Shown here piece after piece: positions 15,902 through 23,831 of a stretch of 64,000 bases of DNA (position 1 is the first letter of the stretch; each line of letters opens with the position of its first letter). The stretch comes from Sneathia sanguinegens. Its GTDB lineage: Bacteria > Fusobacteriota > Fusobacteriia > Fusobacteriales > Leptotrichiaceae. The DNA lies in assembly GCF_042033325.1 (NCBI RefSeq), contig NZ_CP160095.1; one strand, 5' to 3'. The notes below the pieces were generated by a model, which saw only the letters and a program-made list of their open reading frames with translations, was not told the origin of the DNA and did not search any database. The position numbers were made by a program, and so were the translations under genes.

Positions 15902-16678
15902 TTAAAATACTGGATATCCTTCATCCTTATATTCTTTTTTCAAAAATTCACTAACTTCTTTACTTGTCATCGCTTTTTCAAGTTCTTTTATCTTTTGTGA
16001 ATTTCTATTATCTTTTCTTGCTGCTAAAATTATCGCATAAGTCTTATTAGGATCATTTTCTTTTATTAAAGCTTGCTTAACACTAACACCTATTCTTTTC
16101 ATATGTGATGGCCAATTAAATACAAGATCTGCTTCTTGATAAGCTTGAACTAAAGATGGAATTGGAAATTGCATAAACCTATATCCATTCTTTGTGCTTT
16201 TAACATCTTTTATTGAAACTAAACCTGAATGTTTATTTAATTTAATTATATTTGCCTTTTCTAAAATCAATAAAGCTCTTGCCTGATTAGTAGGATCATT
16301 TGGTATAGCTATTGTTGCACCCTTAGGTAATTGTGATAAGTGCTTATATTTTTTTGAATAAAAACCTACATATACATCATATATTGCTCTAACTTTTACC
16401 AAATCTGCCTTAGCTCTTTGGTTAAAAATTTGCATAAAAGGTTCATGTTGATGAAAATTAGCATCAAAATCCCCTGCTTTTAACCCTACATTGGCTGTTT
16501 GATAATCTGTTAACACTTTAATTTCAACCTTATATCCTTTTTTTTCTAAATCTTTTGCAGCAATTCTAACTATTTTTTCCATTGGATAAACTGATGCTGC
16601 AATTCTAATTAATTTATCATTTGAAAATGATAATACAGTTAAAAACATGCTAAAAATTAACATTCCTAATTTTTTCAT
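15902..16678 (-). CDS. metQ: MetQ/NlpA-family substrate-binding protein
   Basis: 258 residues. It is the periplasmic methionine-binding component of a MetNIQ-type importer. It has a signal peptide of about 19 residues (MKKLGMLIFSMFLTVLSFS), then the family body: IRIAASVYPMEKIVRIA, the GDFDANFHQHEPFMQ block and ATIAIPNDPTNQARALLIL. Most relatives are lipoproteins, but here the signal peptide ends without any cysteine, so the protein should be soluble in the periplasm. It starts two bases after the permease stop in the order ATPase-permease-binding protein. Substrate is inferred from family: D/L-methionine or a related compound. Confidence 0.9.
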   Translation of the reverse strand: MKKLGMLIFSMFLTVLSFSNDKLIRIAASVYPMEKIVRIAAKDLEKKGYKVEIKVLTDYQTANVGLKAGDFDANFHQHEPFMQIFNQRAKADLVKVRAIYDVYVGFYSKKYKHLSQLPKGATIAIPNDPTNQARALLILEKANIIKLNKHSGLVSIKDVKSTKNGYRFMQFPIPSLVQAYQEADLVFNWPSHMKRIGVSVKQALIKENDPNKTYAIILAARKDNRNSQKIKELEKAMTSKEVSEFLKKEYKDEGYPVF

Positions 16679-16679
16679 T

Positions 16680-17306
16680 TTATCTACTTCCTTTCTTATC
16701 TAATAACTCTGATATTTTTTTACCTACTATCTGTATAATAAATACTAAAATTACTATATATATTATCGCCTTATAAACCACTTGCATATTGAATTCATAA
16801 TATCCATATCGTATAGCATAATCTCCTATACCTCCTGCTCCAACTATTCCCATTACAGTTGAATAAGAAATTATACTTATTATTGTAGATGTTAAGCCTA
16901 AAACTAAACTTTGTCTTGACTCTACTATTAAAAAATATCTAACTAATTGGTATTTTGATACCTTCATTGATTCTGCTAATTCAATTACTCCTTTATTAAC
17001 ATCACCAAAAGACTGTTCAACAAATCTTGAAAAAGTTGCAACTCCCACAAAGCACAAAGGTAAAGTCGCAGGTAGCACCCCAAAAGCCGTTGAAAAAAGT
17101 AGTCTTGTAAGAGGTATTAATATTATTACAAATAATAAATATGGTACACTTCTAACAACATTTACATAAATATTGCAAAATATACTTAAGCTATTTTTCA
17201 AATATATACAAGCCCCTATTGGAAGACCAAATATAATAGAAACTAAAGTCGGTATTAATATCATAATTATTGTTTCACGCAGTGCTTGCATTAATTCATA
17301 ATCCAT
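16680..17306 (-). CDS. metI: MetI-type ABC transporter permease
   Basis: 208 residues with about five hydrophobic helices. The N-terminal ALRETIIMILIPTLVSIIFG helix is followed by VNVVRSVPYLLFVIILIPLT, a MetI-typical segment. The EAA-type cytoplasmic loop is ELAESMKVSKYQLVRYFLIV, and SYSTVMGIVGAGGIGDYAIRYGYY follows. It forms the membrane channel of the methionine importer. It lies one base from both neighbours. Confidence 0.93.
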   Translation of the reverse strand: MDYELMQALRETIIMILIPTLVSIIFGLPIGACIYLKNSLSIFCNIYVNVVRSVPYLLFVIILIPLTRLLFSTAFGVLPATLPLCFVGVATFSRFVEQSFGDVNKGVIELAESMKVSKYQLVRYFLIVESRQSLVLGLTSTIISIISYSTVMGIVGAGGIGDYAIRYGYYEFNMQVVYKAIIYIVILVFIIQIVGKKISELLDKKGSR

Positions 17307-17307
17307 T

Positions 17308-17967
17308 TTATACCAACTCCTTCTTCACATAACTAATATAATCCTCAATTAATCTTTCCTTATTATTAACCTTAAAAACTTCATATATCTTGCCCTTTTC
17401 TAGTATCGCCACCTTATCACACAGATATCGAATAACATCAAGATCGTGACTTACAATAATTATAGTCGTTCCATATTCTTCCCTTATTTCCTTAAATAAA
17501 TTTAAAATTTCAAAACTTGTTTTCATATCTAATGAGGCTGTAGGTTCATCACATAATAAAATATCTGGTTTAGTTACTAATGCTCTTGCAATAGCTACCC
17601 TTTGTTTTTGTCCACCTGATAATTGACTTGGAAATTTTTTCATAAAATCTTTTAAACCCACAAAATCTAAAATCTTTTCTACTCTTTCTTTATCTCTTAT
17701 TCCTTTTAATTTTAAAGCTAGGTTTACATTGTCAAATATAGACAAATTATTCAATAAATTAGCTTCTTGAAATATTAAATTACTACTTCCAATAATTTGT
17801 ATTTCTCCACTATCTTTTTTTATTAAACCCTGTAATAATTTTAAAGTCGTTGTTTTACCACTACCTGATTTGCCAACTATTCCAAATATATCCGACTTTT
17901 GTACGGCAAAATTTAAATCTATGCAAAATTTATTTAAATTTTTTTTCAAATTTGTAATTTTTATCAT
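17308..17967 (-). CDS. metN: MetN-type ABC transporter ATPase, short form
   Basis: 219 residues. Walker A GIVGKSGSGKTTTL is near residue 30, the Q-loop is NLIFQEANLL, the signature LSGGQKQRVAIARAL, Walker B ILLCDEPTASLD, and the switch His is in IIVSHDLD. It pairs with MetI and MetQ. Typical MetN is about 340 residues and ends in a NIL (ACT-like) domain that binds methionine and causes trans-inhibition. That whole domain is missing here. The segment between Walker A and the Q-loop is also about 20 residues shorter than usual. The ATG is preceded by AAGGAGG. Confidence 0.88.
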   Translation of the reverse strand: MIKITNLKKNLNKFCIDLNFAVQKSDIFGIVGKSGSGKTTTLKLLQGLIKKDSGEIQIIGSSNLIFQEANLLNNLSIFDNVNLALKLKGIRDKERVEKILDFVGLKDFMKKFPSQLSGGQKQRVAIARALVTKPDILLCDEPTASLDMKTSFEILNLFKEIREEYGTTIIIVSHDLDVIRYLCDKVAILEKGKIYEVFKVNNKERLIEDYISYVKKELV

Positions 17968-17985
17968 TTTTGCCTCCTTGAATGT

Positions 17986-18014
17986 ATAGTATTATTTACA
18001 AAATTTTTTGTCAA
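17986..18014 (-). promoter_or_regulatory. metNIQ promoter
   Basis: Minus-strand TTGACA (18009-18014), a 17-bp spacer and TACTAT (17986-17991). The leader is short, so there is no room for a SAM riboswitch. Confidence 0.8.
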
Positions 18015-18077
18015 CTTTATTTTAACTTTTTTTCTAACTTATTCTTTTTTCACTCAATATTTCATTAATTTTTTTAT

Positions 18078-18101
18078 CATATTTTCACATGTTGAAATAT
18101 G
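18078..18101. promoter_or_regulatory. Imperfect palindrome in the metN-sufC intergenic region
   Basis: A 24-bp near-palindrome reads CATATTTTCACATGTTGAAATATG, with outer arms CATATTT and AAATATG. It lies between the divergent metNIQ and suf promoters and does not overlap either. It may be an operator, or chance in AT-rich DNA. Confidence 0.4.
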
Positions 18102-18123
18102 TAAACTATTCTTTAACTTTCGT

Positions 18124-18152
18124 TTGACATTAATTCATGTAAAGTATATAAT
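18124..18152 (+). promoter_or_regulatory. suf operon promoter
   Basis: TTGACA (18124-18129), a 17-bp spacer and TATAAT (18147-18152): a fully consensus sigma-70 promoter, about 40 bp before the sufC start. Confidence 0.92.
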
Positions 18153-18160
18153 TTAATTGA

Positions 18161-18175
18161 TTGTAATGATTACAA
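18161..18175. promoter_or_regulatory. Fur-superfamily-type operator (7-1-7 palindrome) at the suf start site
   Basis: TTGTAATGATTACAA is a perfect 7-1-7 inverted repeat centred about 10 bp after the predicted transcription start. The Fur, Zur and PerR boxes of Firmicutes share exactly this architecture (for example TTATAATnATTATAA for PerR and TCGTAATnATTACGA for Zur). A repressor bound here would block the suf promoter. Which metal or signal is sensed cannot be told. Confidence 0.65.
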
Positions 18176-18193
18176 AGTGAAAGGGGAAAAAGC

Positions 18194-18937
18194 ATGACTT
18201 TATTGGATATAAGAGATCTTCACGCTGAAGTTGAAGACAAAGAAATTTTAAAAGGAATTAATTTAAAAATTAACAAAGGTGAAATTCATGTAATTATGGG
18301 TCCTAATGGTGCTGGTAAGTCAACATTAGCTAGTGTTTTAGTTGGTCATCCTAACTATACCGTTACAAAAGGTGAGGTATACCTTGATGGGCAAAATATA
18401 CTAGATTTATCTGTTGACAAAAGAGCTAGAGCTGGTATATTCCTATCTTTCCAATATCCTGAAGAAATACCAGGACTTACATTGGAAGATTTCCTAAGAT
18501 CAGCAAAAGAAGCTGTAACTGGTGAAAAACAATATTTTACTTTTTTCCATAAATATTTAGTTGAAACAATGAAAAAATTAAATATAGATCCTTCTTATTG
18601 TAATCGTCACTTAAATGTCGGTTACTCTGGTGGTGAAAAAAAGAAAAATGAAATTTTACAAATGGCTATACTTGAACCTAAAATTGCTATCCTTGATGAA
18701 GCTGACTCAGGTCTTGATAGAGATGCTACTCAAATAGTATTTGAGGGGCTAAGAACCTTAAAAAGAGATGATGCATCAATGATAATTATTACACACTATG
18801 ATAAAGTTCTTGAATATTTACAACCTGATTATGTTCACATTTTAGTAGATGGTAAAATTAAGAAAAATGGTGGTAAAGAACTTATAGAATATATAGAAAA
18901 AAATGGATTTGAAGAATTTAAAAATAAGGAGGATTAA
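18194..18937 (+). CDS. sufC: SUF Fe-S assembly ATPase SufC
   Basis: 247 residues. It is the ABC-type ATPase of the SufBCD scaffold. Walker A GPNGAGKSTLASVLVGHP is near residue 36, then the SufC-specific GIFLSFQYPEEIPG segment, signature YSGGEKKKNEILQ and Walker B IAILDEADSGLD. It is the first gene of the operon, preceded by GAAAGGGG, and sufB follows 5 bp later. The order C-B-D-S-U resembles the Firmicutes-type SUF operon, apart from the position of sufB. Confidence 0.97.
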   Translation: MTLLDIRDLHAEVEDKEILKGINLKINKGEIHVIMGPNGAGKSTLASVLVGHPNYTVTKGEVYLDGQNILDLSVDKRARAGIFLSFQYPEEIPGLTLEDFLRSAKEAVTGEKQYFTFFHKYLVETMKKLNIDPSYCNRHLNVGYSGGEKKKNEILQMAILEPKIAILDEADSGLDRDATQIVFEGLRTLKRDDASMIIITHYDKVLEYLQPDYVHILVDGKIKKNGGKELIEYIEKNGFEEFKNKED

Positions 18938-18942
18938 TAACA

Positions 18943-20364
18943 ATGGCTGATGAAACTCCTAGAAAGAGAACCTATGTTGCAGATATTGAACGGGGTGTCT
19001 ACGACATAAAAGACAAAGTCGATGCTGGTTATACAACTGGTAAGGGCTTAAATGAAGAAATTGTAAGAAAAATTTCTAAGAAAAAGAATGAACCACAATG
19101 GATGTTAGATATACGACTTGAAGGTTTAAAAGTTTTCAATCAAAAACCTATGCCTACTTGGAGTGCAGATTTATCTGATCTTGACATAAATGACATTGTA
19201 AATTATCTTGAACCTAATGCAAAGCAAATGTCTGATACTTGGGATGATGTGCCTTCATATATTAAAAATACTTTTGATAGATTAGGTATACCCGAAGCTG
19301 AAAAAAAATCTTTGGGTGGTGTTGGTGCACAATATGATTCATCTGTTGTATATCATAATCTTGAAAAAGAATTAGATGAAGATGGTGTAATTTATACAGA
19401 TATTGAAACTGCAGTAAAAAAATATCCTGATATGATAAAGAAATATTTTATGAAATTAATACCTGTAGATAATCATAAATTTTCAGCTCTTCATGCTGCT
19501 GTTTGGTCTGGTGGAACTTTTCTATACATTCCAAAAGGAGTGAAAGTAAAAAAACCAATACAATCATATTTTAGATTAAATGCTCCAGAAGCAGGTCAAT
19601 ATGAACATACCATAATAGTAGTTGAAGATGATGCAGATGTTCACTTTATAGAAGGTTGCTCTGCACCTAAGTATAATAAAAATGTAGTACATGCTGGTGC
19701 TGTTGAACTATATATCGGTAAAAGAGCAAGATTACGATATTCTAGCATAGAAAATTGGTCAAGAAATATGTACAATTTAAATACAAAAAAAGCTTTAGTT
19801 GATGAAGATGGAGTTATAGAATGGATATCTGGATCTTTTGGTTCAAAGGTTTCTATGCTTTATCCTTTAAGTATTTTAAAGGGTGAAAGATCTCGTTCCG
19901 AATATACTGGTGTAACTTTTGCCTCAGCTGGTCAATATTTAGACTCAGGTTGTAAAGTAATACACGCAGCTTCTTACACAAGTTCTAAAGTAAAATCAAA
20001 AAGTATTTCAAAAAATGGTGGTTGGGCTTGTTATAGAAGCTTAATGGAAGTTGTACCCGGAGTAAAGCATATAAAGGCTACTGCAGAATGCGAATCTTTA
20101 ATGTTAGATAATTTATCAAAGTCTGATACCATACCTATGATAGTTTCAAATACAGATGATATTGACATAGGTCATGAAGCTTCTATTGGTAGAATCTCAG
20201 ATGATGCCATATTTTATTTAATGCAACGAGGTTTAACAAATGATGAAGCTAAAGCTTTAATTATTCGTGGTTTTGTTGAACCTATTTCAAAAGAACTTCC
20301 TCTTGAATATGCCGTTGAACTAAATCGACTTATAGAAATTGAACTTGAAGGAACAATAGGTTAG
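18943..20364 (+). CDS. sufB: SUF Fe-S scaffold protein SufB
   Basis: 473 residues. It is the scaffold subunit on which nascent Fe-S clusters are built in the SufBC2D complex. It contains the family landmarks ERGVYDIKDK, GGVGAQYDSSVVYHNL, GVKVKKPIQSYFRLN, the beta-helix core with VHFIEGCSAP, and the C-terminal DIGHEASIGRISDDAIFYL helical segment with the conserved Glu/His. Length is normal. It sits 8 bp before sufD. Confidence 0.97.
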   Translation: MADETPRKRTYVADIERGVYDIKDKVDAGYTTGKGLNEEIVRKISKKKNEPQWMLDIRLEGLKVFNQKPMPTWSADLSDLDINDIVNYLEPNAKQMSDTWDDVPSYIKNTFDRLGIPEAEKKSLGGVGAQYDSSVVYHNLEKELDEDGVIYTDIETAVKKYPDMIKKYFMKLIPVDNHKFSALHAAVWSGGTFLYIPKGVKVKKPIQSYFRLNAPEAGQYEHTIIVVEDDADVHFIEGCSAPKYNKNVVHAGAVELYIGKRARLRYSSIENWSRNMYNLNTKKALVDEDGVIEWISGSFGSKVSMLYPLSILKGERSRSEYTGVTFASAGQYLDSGCKVIHAASYTSSKVKSKSISKNGGWACYRSLMEVVPGVKHIKATAECESLMLDNLSKSDTIPMIVSNTDDIDIGHEASIGRISDDAIFYLMQRGLTNDEAKALIIRGFVEPISKELPLEYAVELNRLIEIELEGTIG

Positions 20365-20372
20365 GAGGCTTT

Positions 20373-21425
20373 ATGAAAAAATATGAAGAATTACAAAAAC
20401 CATATTGGAAAAGATTAAAATATGCTCCGACTGAAACAATAGAACAAAAAGAATATAATATAAATAATGTTACTTTTCTTAATATGGATCAAAATGGTAT
20501 AAATATATCAAAATATTGCGAAGATAGACCAGAACCCTATCGTGGTTTAGGGGAATATCATGAAATAGAAAATAAGCAAAGATTAAATAATAGCCTTGCT
20601 TTAAATATATCTAGCAAGTTAGAAAAAATGATAGCTATAAAATTTGATTTTAATAATATTTCTGATACTCTAATTAATGGAATAAATATAAACATGGAAA
20701 AAAATTCAAGGGCAAAACTTTTAATATTCTATGAATTTGCTGATAAAAATGAACATTATCACAATGGATATATAAGAGTTAATCTAGCTGATAACTCAGA
20801 ACTTGAGCTTATAAATCTACAAAATTTAAATGGTTTTTCTAAGAATTTTACACAAACTGACTTTGTTTTAGATAATAATGTAAAACTTAATTATTATGAC
20901 TTAGAATTAGGTGCAAAGATAAATGCTGTTGCTAGTAAAGCAAGATTTTTAGGTGAAGGCTCTGAAGTCTTATTCATACCTGCATATTTGGTTGATGAAC
21001 ACAGAAAAGCTGATTTTGAATATTCACTTTTATTCCATGGTAAAAGAAATAATGGAAATATAGAAGGTCGTGGTGCAACGAAGGATCATGGTTTGAAAAT
21101 ATTTAGAGGAAATATATATTTCTATAGAGGCTGTAGCAAATCAAAGGCAAGCGAAGGTGAATTCTCTATATTACTAGATGATACTATTAAAATTCATTCG
21201 ATACCAGCTATGCTTTGTGACGAAGATGATGTTCTTGGTGCTCATGCTGCTTCTGTTGGAAAAGTTAATGAAGATAGATTATTTTATTTAATGTCTAGAG
21301 GTTTCAATTCAAAAGAAGCTAAAAAAATAATTGTAGAATCTTCTTTCAGACCAATATTTGAGAGAATAGAATTTGAAGATATTAAAGAAAAAATGTTTAA
21401 AGAAATTAATAATAGGATGCTATAA
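20373..21425 (+). CDS. sufD: SUF Fe-S scaffold partner SufD
   Basis: 350 residues, a paralogue of SufB. The C-terminal beta-helix and helices end in AHAASVGKVNEDRLFYLMSR, paralleling SufB and carrying the conserved His of SufD. The N-terminal region is shorter than in most SufD proteins (about 400-430 residues), and the beta-helix core is more divergent than SufB. Its stop codon overlaps the sufS start by one base, indicating translational coupling. Confidence 0.93.
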   Translation: MKKYEELQKPYWKRLKYAPTETIEQKEYNINNVTFLNMDQNGINISKYCEDRPEPYRGLGEYHEIENKQRLNNSLALNISSKLEKMIAIKFDFNNISDTLINGININMEKNSRAKLLIFYEFADKNEHYHNGYIRVNLADNSELELINLQNLNGFSKNFTQTDFVLDNNVKLNYYDLELGAKINAVASKARFLGEGSEVLFIPAYLVDEHRKADFEYSLLFHGKRNNGNIEGRGATKDHGLKIFRGNIYFYRGCSKSKASEGEFSILLDDTIKIHSIPAMLCDEDDVLGAHAASVGKVNEDRLFYLMSRGFNSKEAKKIIVESSFRPIFERIEFEDIKEKMFKEINNRML

Positions 21426-22630
21426 TGGAAAAAAATTTAAGGGAACATTTTCCCATATTTAAAAATAAAGATATTGCATACTTTGATAGTGCTGCAACTA
21501 CACAAAAGCCACAAATGGTAATTGATGATCTTGTAGAATATTATACAAATTTCAATGCTAATGCCGGTCGTGGTTCATATGAACTTTCTATGTTAAATAC
21601 TTCTATAATAGAAAATACTAGACAAAAGGTTAAAGATTTTATTGGTGCTGATGATAGTGGCGAAGTAATTTTCACAAAAAATTGTACTGAAGCTATTAAT
21701 CTTGTAGCCTATTCTTATGGCTTAAGTTTTTTAGAAAAAAATGATGAAATTCTTTTATGCGTTTCAAATCATCATGCTAATATTGTTCCTTGGCAATTCA
21801 TAGCTAAAAAAGTTGGTTGTACTTTGAAATTTTTCTATTTAGATAAAGATGGTCAAATTGATCTTGAAGATTTCAAATATAAGGTTAATGAACGAACAAA
21901 AATTGTTTCTTTATCTTCTGTTGTAAATACAACAGGAATAATACAAGACTTTAAAACTGTTATTGATTATGCACACAAATATAATGCTCTTGTTTTACTA
22001 GACTGTGCTCAGTCTATTACACATTTCAAACATGAAGTTGCCAAATGGGATGCTGATTTCATAACTTTTTCTGGGCATAAAATGTACTCTGCCTTTGGTG
22101 TTGGAGTGCTTTATGGTAAAAAAGAATTGCTTGATAAGATGCCCCCATTTATTTACGGTGGCGATATGATAGATTATGTTGAAGAACAATATTCAACTTT
22201 TGCTCCCCTTCCACATAAATTCGAAGGTGGAACTATGGATACTGCAGCTATATCATCATTATCTAGAGCTATAGATTATATAAATTTAATTGGCTTTTCC
22301 GAAATAAAAAAAATAGAATATGATCTTTTATTTGATCTTTTATGTAAATTGAATTCCTTAGATTTTGTAGAAACTTACTACATCGAAAATGTTGATAGAG
22401 TACCTATAGTTGCCTTTAATGTAAAAGGAGTACATTCACATGATACTGCCTTTATATTAGATAAATACAAGGTAAATGTTCGTTCTGGTCAACATTGTAC
22501 AGCACCTTTACATCAATTTATGAAAATTAATTCTACTTGTAGAATAAGTTTTAATATCTATAATACTTATGAAGATATTGATGTATTAATAGAAGGTTTA
22601 AAAAAAGTAAAAGAGGTTTTTAATTTATGA
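21425..22630 (+). CDS. sufS: Cysteine desulfurase SufS
   Basis: 401 residues. This PLP enzyme removes sulfur from cysteine for SufU. It starts FPIFKNKDIAYFDSAATTQK, has FTKNCTEAINLVAYS and the PLP lysine in TFSGHKMYSAFG (about residue 218), and the active-site Cys in VRSGQHCTAPLHQF. The short loop around that Cys is typical of type II desulfurases that depend on SufU or SufE. The gene overlaps sufU by 4 bp. Confidence 0.96.
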   Translation: MEKNLREHFPIFKNKDIAYFDSAATTQKPQMVIDDLVEYYTNFNANAGRGSYELSMLNTSIIENTRQKVKDFIGADDSGEVIFTKNCTEAINLVAYSYGLSFLEKNDEILLCVSNHHANIVPWQFIAKKVGCTLKFFYLDKDGQIDLEDFKYKVNERTKIVSLSSVVNTTGIIQDFKTVIDYAHKYNALVLLDCAQSITHFKHEVAKWDADFITFSGHKMYSAFGVGVLYGKKELLDKMPPFIYGGDMIDYVEEQYSTFAPLPHKFEGGTMDTAAISSLSRAIDYINLIGFSEIKKIEYDLLFDLLCKLNSLDFVETYYIENVDRVPIVAFNVKGVHSHDTAFILDKYKVNVRSGQHCTAPLHQFMKINSTCRISFNIYNTYEDIDVLIEGLKKVKEVFNL

Positions 22631-23064
22631 CAGATATAGAAAAAATTTATCAACAAACAATTTTAGAGTATAATAAGAGAAAAGATTTAAAAAAAGAAAT
22701 TGAAAATCCTAGTTTTGTTGAAAGAGGTCATAATCCTAGTTGCGGTGATGACTTAACTTTACTTGTTAGAATAGAAAATAATATGGTTTTAGATGCTTCA
22801 TTCATTGGTAGTGGTTGTGCTATTTCTACAGCTTCAACAGCTATGTTAATCGATGATATAAAAGGTAAAAATTTAGAAGAAGCTAAAAAAATTGTTGAGA
22901 ACTTTTTTACCATGATGAAGGAACACAAAGAAGGAGATTTTAATCTTTTAAAAGATGCCATTTTAATGGAATATGTTAGAGATATGCCTGCACGAATAAA
23001 ATGTGCTACTTTAAGTTGGCATAGCTTTGAAGTAATTTTAGATAAGGAGAAAAATAAAAAATGA
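22627..23064 (+). CDS. sufU: Zinc-dependent sulfur transfer protein SufU
   Basis: 145 residues. It accepts persulfide sulfur from SufS. The three zinc/sulfur cysteines appear in HNPSCGDDL, IGSGCAISTAS and RIKCATLSWHS. The longer segment between the second and third cysteines distinguishes SufU from IscU. It overlaps both sufS and dapH by 4 bp. Confidence 0.95.
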   Translation: MTDIEKIYQQTILEYNKRKDLKKEIENPSFVERGHNPSCGDDLTLLVRIENNMVLDASFIGSGCAISTASTAMLIDDIKGKNLEEAKKIVENFFTMMKEHKEGDFNLLKDAILMEYVRDMPARIKCATLSWHSFEVILDKEKNKK

Positions 23065-23753
23065 CTAATCGAGAAAAAACAGAAGAGATAATTTCATATC
23101 TCGCAACTTCACCAAAAAAAACACCTTGTGAACTTATAACTGATGAAGAAATAAAAAACACTTATTCTTGTAAAGTTATAGGTAAAAAAGATATCAAAAT
23201 CATTTATGGTGAAGTCGATGAAATACAAAAGATAATAAAAGAAAATAATTTAAAAAATTATCATTTCAAAAATGATAGAAGAAACTCTGGTGTACCCTTA
23301 CTTAATGTAGCAAATATCAATGCTAGAATAGAACCTGGTGCTATTATTCGTGAAAAGGTTGAACTTCAAGATAAATGTATAATTATGATGGGTGCAATTA
23401 TTAATATCGGTGCTAAAATTGGAAAAGGTACAATGGTTGATATGGGAGTAGTTATAGGTGGTAGAGTTCAAGTAGGAGATAATTGCCACATAGGTGCAGG
23501 TACTGTATTAGCTGGTGTTATAGAACCACCTTCAGCAAAACCTGTTGTCATTGAAGACAATGTAATAATTGGTGCAAATGCTGTAGTTTTAGAAGGTGTC
23601 AGAGTTAAAAAAGGCTCAGTTGTTGCTGCTGGTGCTGTTGTAACTCAAGATGTACCAGAAAATGTAGTTGTTGCTGGAATGCCAGCTAAAATTATTAAAA
23701 AAGTTGATGAAAAAACTGAGAGTAAAACTGAATTAGTTGATAGTTTAAGATAG
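23061..23753 (+). CDS. dapH: 2,3,4,5-tetrahydropyridine-2,6-dicarboxylate N-acetyltransferase
   Basis: 230 residues. It acetylates tetrahydrodipicolinate in the acetylase branch of the diaminopimelate/lysine pathway. The N-terminal domain is followed by a left-handed beta-helix of hexapeptide repeats. NINARIEPGAIIREKVEL, CHIGAGTVLAGVIEPPSAKP and VVAGMPAKIIKKVDEKTESK match DapH rather than serine acetyltransferase. The gene overlaps sufU by 4 bp, so it is a true member of the suf transcript, an unexpected partner. A PatA-type aminotransferase at 42.1-43.3 kb could supply the next step. Confidence 0.93.
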   Translation: MTNREKTEEIISYLATSPKKTPCELITDEEIKNTYSCKVIGKKDIKIIYGEVDEIQKIIKENNLKNYHFKNDRRNSGVPLLNVANINARIEPGAIIREKVELQDKCIIMMGAIINIGAKIGKGTMVDMGVVIGGRVQVGDNCHIGAGTVLAGVIEPPSAKPVVIEDNVIIGANAVVLEGVRVKKGSVVAAGAVVTQDVPENVVVAGMPAKIIKKVDEKTESKTELVDSLR

Positions 23754-23780
23754 GGGCTGTAATGCCCCTATTTATTGAAT
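23752..23780 (+). terminator. Terminator of the suf-dapH operon
   Basis: AGGGGC, a 6-base loop and GCCCCT (23752-23769), followed by ATTTATT. The stem is strong and the T tract modest; the stem begins at the dapH stop codon. Confidence 0.75.
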
Positions 23781-23803
23781 AAATACACTTAGTGTGTTAT
23801 ACT
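23775..23803 (+). promoter_or_regulatory. Promoter with internal palindrome for the H-cluster-like/ABC operon
   Basis: TTGAAT (23775-23780), a 17-bp spacer and TATACT (23798-23803). The spacer holds the perfect 5-1-5 palindrome ACACTTAGTGT (23785-23795), placed where a repressor would occlude RNA polymerase. Confidence 0.7.
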
Positions 23804-23831
23804 TTTTTTACATACTATTTAATGGAGGTTT

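Noticed and set aside
17968..18193. SAM or T-box riboswitch upstream of metNIQ
   Set aside because: The promoter leaves a leader of only a few tens of bases, too short for these elements.
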